Below, in pieces: positions 60,313 through 64,000 of a stretch of 64,000 nt of DNA. The stretch's first letter is position 1. Each line of letters opens with the position of its first letter. The notes beneath the pieces are model-generated. The model was not told the DNA's origin and ran no database searches. It saw only the letters and a program-made list of their open reading frames with translations. Source of the DNA: Aphelocoma coerulescens (taxonomy: Eukaryota > Chordata > Aves > Passeriformes > Corvidae); assembly GCF_041296385.1 (NCBI RefSeq), contig NC_091013.1, forward strand, positions 7,082,001 through 7,146,000. Reading direction: 5' to 3'. The position numbers were made by a program, and so were the translations under genes.

Positions 60313-63300
60313 CTAAGCCCTCTGCTGTCTTTGTGGACCTGCCTAACATTCACAGGATCTGACTTGTGGATTTACCTCCTGGTTTCACATCAACCCTGCC
60401 CTATCACCATAGCCTTGCATGGTGACCTGGAAACTTGGTTGAACCTGTGATCTCATGACCTCCTCTTCTTCCTTGCAGGGGGTGGTGAGTTGGGCCCTGG
60501 CTCGTGAGACCCTGTGGACCCCTGTGGAGACCCCTGTGGTTCTCTGCTTCCAGAGAGCTGCTGGCCCTTGCTGCACACAAACATCAATCCCTTTCTGAAG
60601 CAGTGCTCCAGTACTTCCTTGGCTAGTAAATAAAAAGCAGAATTCCTTTTGGGGTTGAATGAAGTCACGGAGAACCTTTAACTAATGAGAATGAAAAAAG
60701 CCACAAACTGGAACTTAAAAGGGGAATGCTGCCAAGCATGGAATTCATCTACAAGCTTCCCAGAGCATTGACTTGCAGAGTAGATGACTTCACCTCATTA
60801 GCAAAAGTGTCCAAGTCAAGCTTCTTCAGAGTCAATCATCAAAAACGGAAAATATTTGTCATTTGGTATTTGCACTTTTTCATGAATCTTCCTGGCTCTG
60901 AAATTGGGCAGCACTTAAAGGAATAAGGCAGAAATGCGGGAGAATGGAGCCCCTTGTTGTGTGCCTTAATCCCATTAGGCAGAATGATGAAATCTGTAGC
61001 AGAACTGCAGCAGGATTTTAGCTGGATAAAGAGTTAGTTTGTTTTGATTTTCCTATGTTACCGCTGTGTAATCCCCTGTATTCCCTGTAGAATGATTTGA
61101 AGTCTGTTGTTTCATCTCCAGCATTTGGGACCAAGAGTTACATTAATGAAAAATGTAGCTCATATCTTTAGCCATGAAAGGTCACTGCCACCTGATGCTT
61201 CCTGTGATTTCTTTGAAATAAAATGGTTAAGGCTGCATTTCAGCCACCTCTAGTGTAGACAACAGGGGGAAAGTTAAATTTTAAGAGAACGCTTTATTTT
61301 CACACCTCAAAAAGGGAATACTGGGAACCAGTAACAGGTTGCCCTTTTAAACTAAAGAAGCTTTGCAGGATTATCAATCAGACATATTGTAATAGAGCAT
61401 AGGCAGACCTGTAGGGATATTTAGGTGTTGACTGGTTGGTTGTTGCATTCGCATGAGTAACTAGGACTCTGCTGCTAATAATGTGAAAGGTTACACGGAA
61501 AAATACACTAACTTTGAGTTGTTCAGTAATTTGAACATTCTCTGTCTGGTCAATGCATTGATTTGGATGTAAATTGTTCATAGTTTGGTGTCCTTATTAG
61601 AGTTGCAGTGTTTAGGACAAAAATACCAATATTTTCACTAAATATTGTAAGTTAAGTTACTGTGCACTGTTCATTTTTATCTTTTCTTAGTATGTTGCAT
61701 TTAAAATTGCTCAGTACTTGAGGTTACAAAGTAGGCATTTTTACATATTTTTGGTTCTGAATATTAAGGCATGGCTCAGTTTTATAATGCTCAACTTCCA
61801 AAGGTACTGCTGTCTCACAATGGCTTCAAAGGCTTTTATGAATTCTCAGCACGTCTGAAAATCTGGTCATCCTGAATGTCTGCAACTACATTTTAATCAG
61901 CTATTTAGGCCTTTATGGTCAGTGCACACAGCACCTTATCCTTCCCCCAGGGGAACCACTTAGAGGTATCTCCTGACTCCCTGTCCCTGAGGCAAGGAGG
62001 GATTACAATGAGATTGCCTACCCTCGCTTTTTCCTCCTAATATTTCAATGTTTTGCAGAAAAAGGAAAAGATCTTCAATACCAAGTTTTCCTGCAGGCCC
62101 TGCTGCCAGAGAGAATGCATTTTTTTCCTCTGGGATAGGATAAATTCTCTTCTCCAGTTCCTCACTTGTGCTTCCAGGCATGCAGTAACCATCTGCCCAA
62201 GTGCAGCCCTACAGCAGCAAACCTGTACAATGCAAATTGGAAATGCAGCAAAGCCTCCCAGAGATGGGAGTAAAAGGCCTTCTCCCTTGGCACAGTCTGT
62301 CACAGTAGCCAGTGTAATTTGTCTCCTCATATCCTCATGTATAAAGTGGGTATAAAACCCCAGTCTCAAGATCTCAATTACACACACGCATTCGGATTTC
62401 CACAAAGCAGTCCATTCTTTGCTTCCCCAGGCAGGGTGCATTTCTCAGCTGTTGATATTGAGTATAAAGGTATTCCTTAAGAGCTGAAAACATTTTATGA
62501 ACATGTCTTTACCAACCTCTTTCTGTAGATATTGACATGGATCTGTGCTCTTTTTACTTCAACTAGTTTTAATCAGAGGATTATGTACTGTATTTCTAAA
62601 ATGCTCACATAGTACTAGATGATGAAACAGCAAAGATAGAGGAAGAAAAATAGAGAGATCCAAGAGCTGACATAGAGGTAATTCTGCTGCAGATACACTA
62701 GGCACAGTTTTGGTTAGATAAAGCAAAATCTGATCTCCAAGATGACCAAACAGTCCTCTGGAGAGGGATAAGACTGGGCTGTTTAAATGATTTTGCCAGT
62801 ACATAGGTTCAATGGTAAAATGAAATATTAAAAGAATGCAAGTTAAGCCACAGTTGGTTTATAAAGTGCATTGGTAGGATTCTGTAATAGGATCAATTTT
62901 CTGAAAATAACTCCAGCTGCAGCTCTGGACTACAGACACTCGCCTGGCTGGGAAGAGCATTTCCCTCAAAAGCAGAGTTTTGGCTGGGCTGCAGGCACAC
63001 AGCAGACATGAGAACTTGGGCACACCACTGGGAAGCTGCTAGAGAAGATTGGTTTGAAAGACTAGCTTCATCCAGATTGACCTAGAAAATCAGGGAAATC
63101 ATGTAAACCAGTTGTTTTCCCACCTAAGCATCCTTTTAACCTCCCTGTTGTCTCTTAGCTCTGCGAAAGGCATGTCTGCACTGGCATTGACTCAAGGAAG
63201 GAGAAGGCAGACCTTCATTAAAAGATAACTTAGATTCACTTTAAATTCAACTCATATTTCCAGAGTGAAGTCCTGAGTTGGAGATACAGAATCAGCACTT

Positions 63301-64000
63301 GTGACACAAAATCAAGGAGATTTATTTTCCATGAGGAGCAGAGATGATGCTGTATTTTCACTTCTTCCCTGTGTCTATCAATCTCAAATTGTCTGAGACT
63401 CCCCAGTCCAGTAACTGATCAAGCTCAGAAGTGGCTCATTTTTCTGTAGGCTCATAGGTACATACAGAGCAGCACTCTCAATTTCACATGAGGGGTTTTT
63501 TAAGCAGCATTTGAAGAAATTCATGAGTCACCAGGTGACACCCTTTGAACAATGAGAGCTTTATTCACCAGTAATGTAAAAATGTGGCCAAAGCTCATAA
63601 AACACACTCCACAGAAATCATCTGAAAAGGCAATAAAACACCTCTGCAATACATTTTTTTTCTTGACTGTCTTTGTCTTTACATGCTTCAAAACAAAGGA
63701 GTCTTTTTTCATGCAGGTTACAATATTTTGGTCTCTGTGTCTCATTAACCTCTTAACTGATGGACCTTGAGCTTTTTGGGTTTGGTTCCATCCTTTACAG
63801 AGAGATATGCTGACATGATGTCTGATATGGGCCTGAGCTCCCAACTCCCACGGTACTTCATGCTGTATTGAAGTCAAGGTTTTGATTCAAGTCCATCTCT
63901 AATAAGAGCCTATTAAAGTTTGCAAGCACAGTGCATTTTTTAGTTGTTAGTCCTGTTTGGTTTTTTATTATGCTTCCCTCCCCCCAAGTTCCCAAATATG
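60313..64000. other. Non-coding unique sequence to the window end
   Basis: About 3.7 kb with only short frames. A 13-bp palindrome GTCACCAGGTGAC lies at 63527-63539. No repeat family, RNA gene or convincing exon recognised. Confidence 0.5.

Overview
The window looks like bird nuclear DNA, most likely from a songbird (passerine). The evidence is repeat content. At least a dozen fragments are CR1 LINEs of the avian type, with 3' ends carrying the ATTCTATG-type 8-bp repeat. Several LTRs resemble passerine endogenous retroviruses. A pair of broken gene copies resembles the ITPRIPL1-like family, which is expanded in songbirds. Base composition is AT-leaning, there are no long open frames, and no prokaryotic or viral gene organisation is visible. 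The species cannot be named from the sequence alone.

Layout. Positions 1-16.7 kb are mostly unique non-coding DNA. They hold a perfect 19-bp inverted repeat (2999-3049), a CR1 3' end (about 8.9 kb), a hexanucleotide satellite (10.8-10.96 kb), a second CR1 stub (12.5 kb) and an isolated CpG-rich patch (15.2-15.56 kb). From 16.7 to 23.8 kb there is a truncated CR1, a minus-strand LTR (about 17.8-18.3 kb), a plus-oriented solo LTR (20.9-21.45 kb) and a 290-bp pentanucleotide array (23.48-23.77 kb). From 23.8 to 35.9 kb the DNA is unique sequence apart from one ancient LINE relic and a G-quadruplex-like tract at 33.07 kb. From 35.9 to 54.9 kb CR1 fragments are dense and mostly plus strand. This stretch also holds an LTR-like block (37.76-38.30 kb), a GATA-type satellite (42.7 kb) and, at 48.2-50.3 kb, two tandem broken copies of an ITPRIPL1-like gene on the minus strand with their promoter-like regions. 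From 54.9 to 64 kb the DNA is again mainly unique, with one strong candidate coding exon (57493-57559, minus) and a solo LTR with perfect 5-bp target duplications (59649-60307).

No complete protein-coding gene was found. The only sequences with real coding character are the ITPRIPL1-like relics, the decayed CR1 reverse-transcriptase remnants and the 67-nt candidate exon. Much of the window could be intergenic or intronic; the exon at 57.5 kb, if real, means a minus-strand gene crosses at least the right part. No tRNA, rRNA, CRISPR array or clear new multi-gene system was seen. The observation most worth following is the tandem ITPRIPL1-like/CR1 duplication, whose two copies have decayed in different ways.
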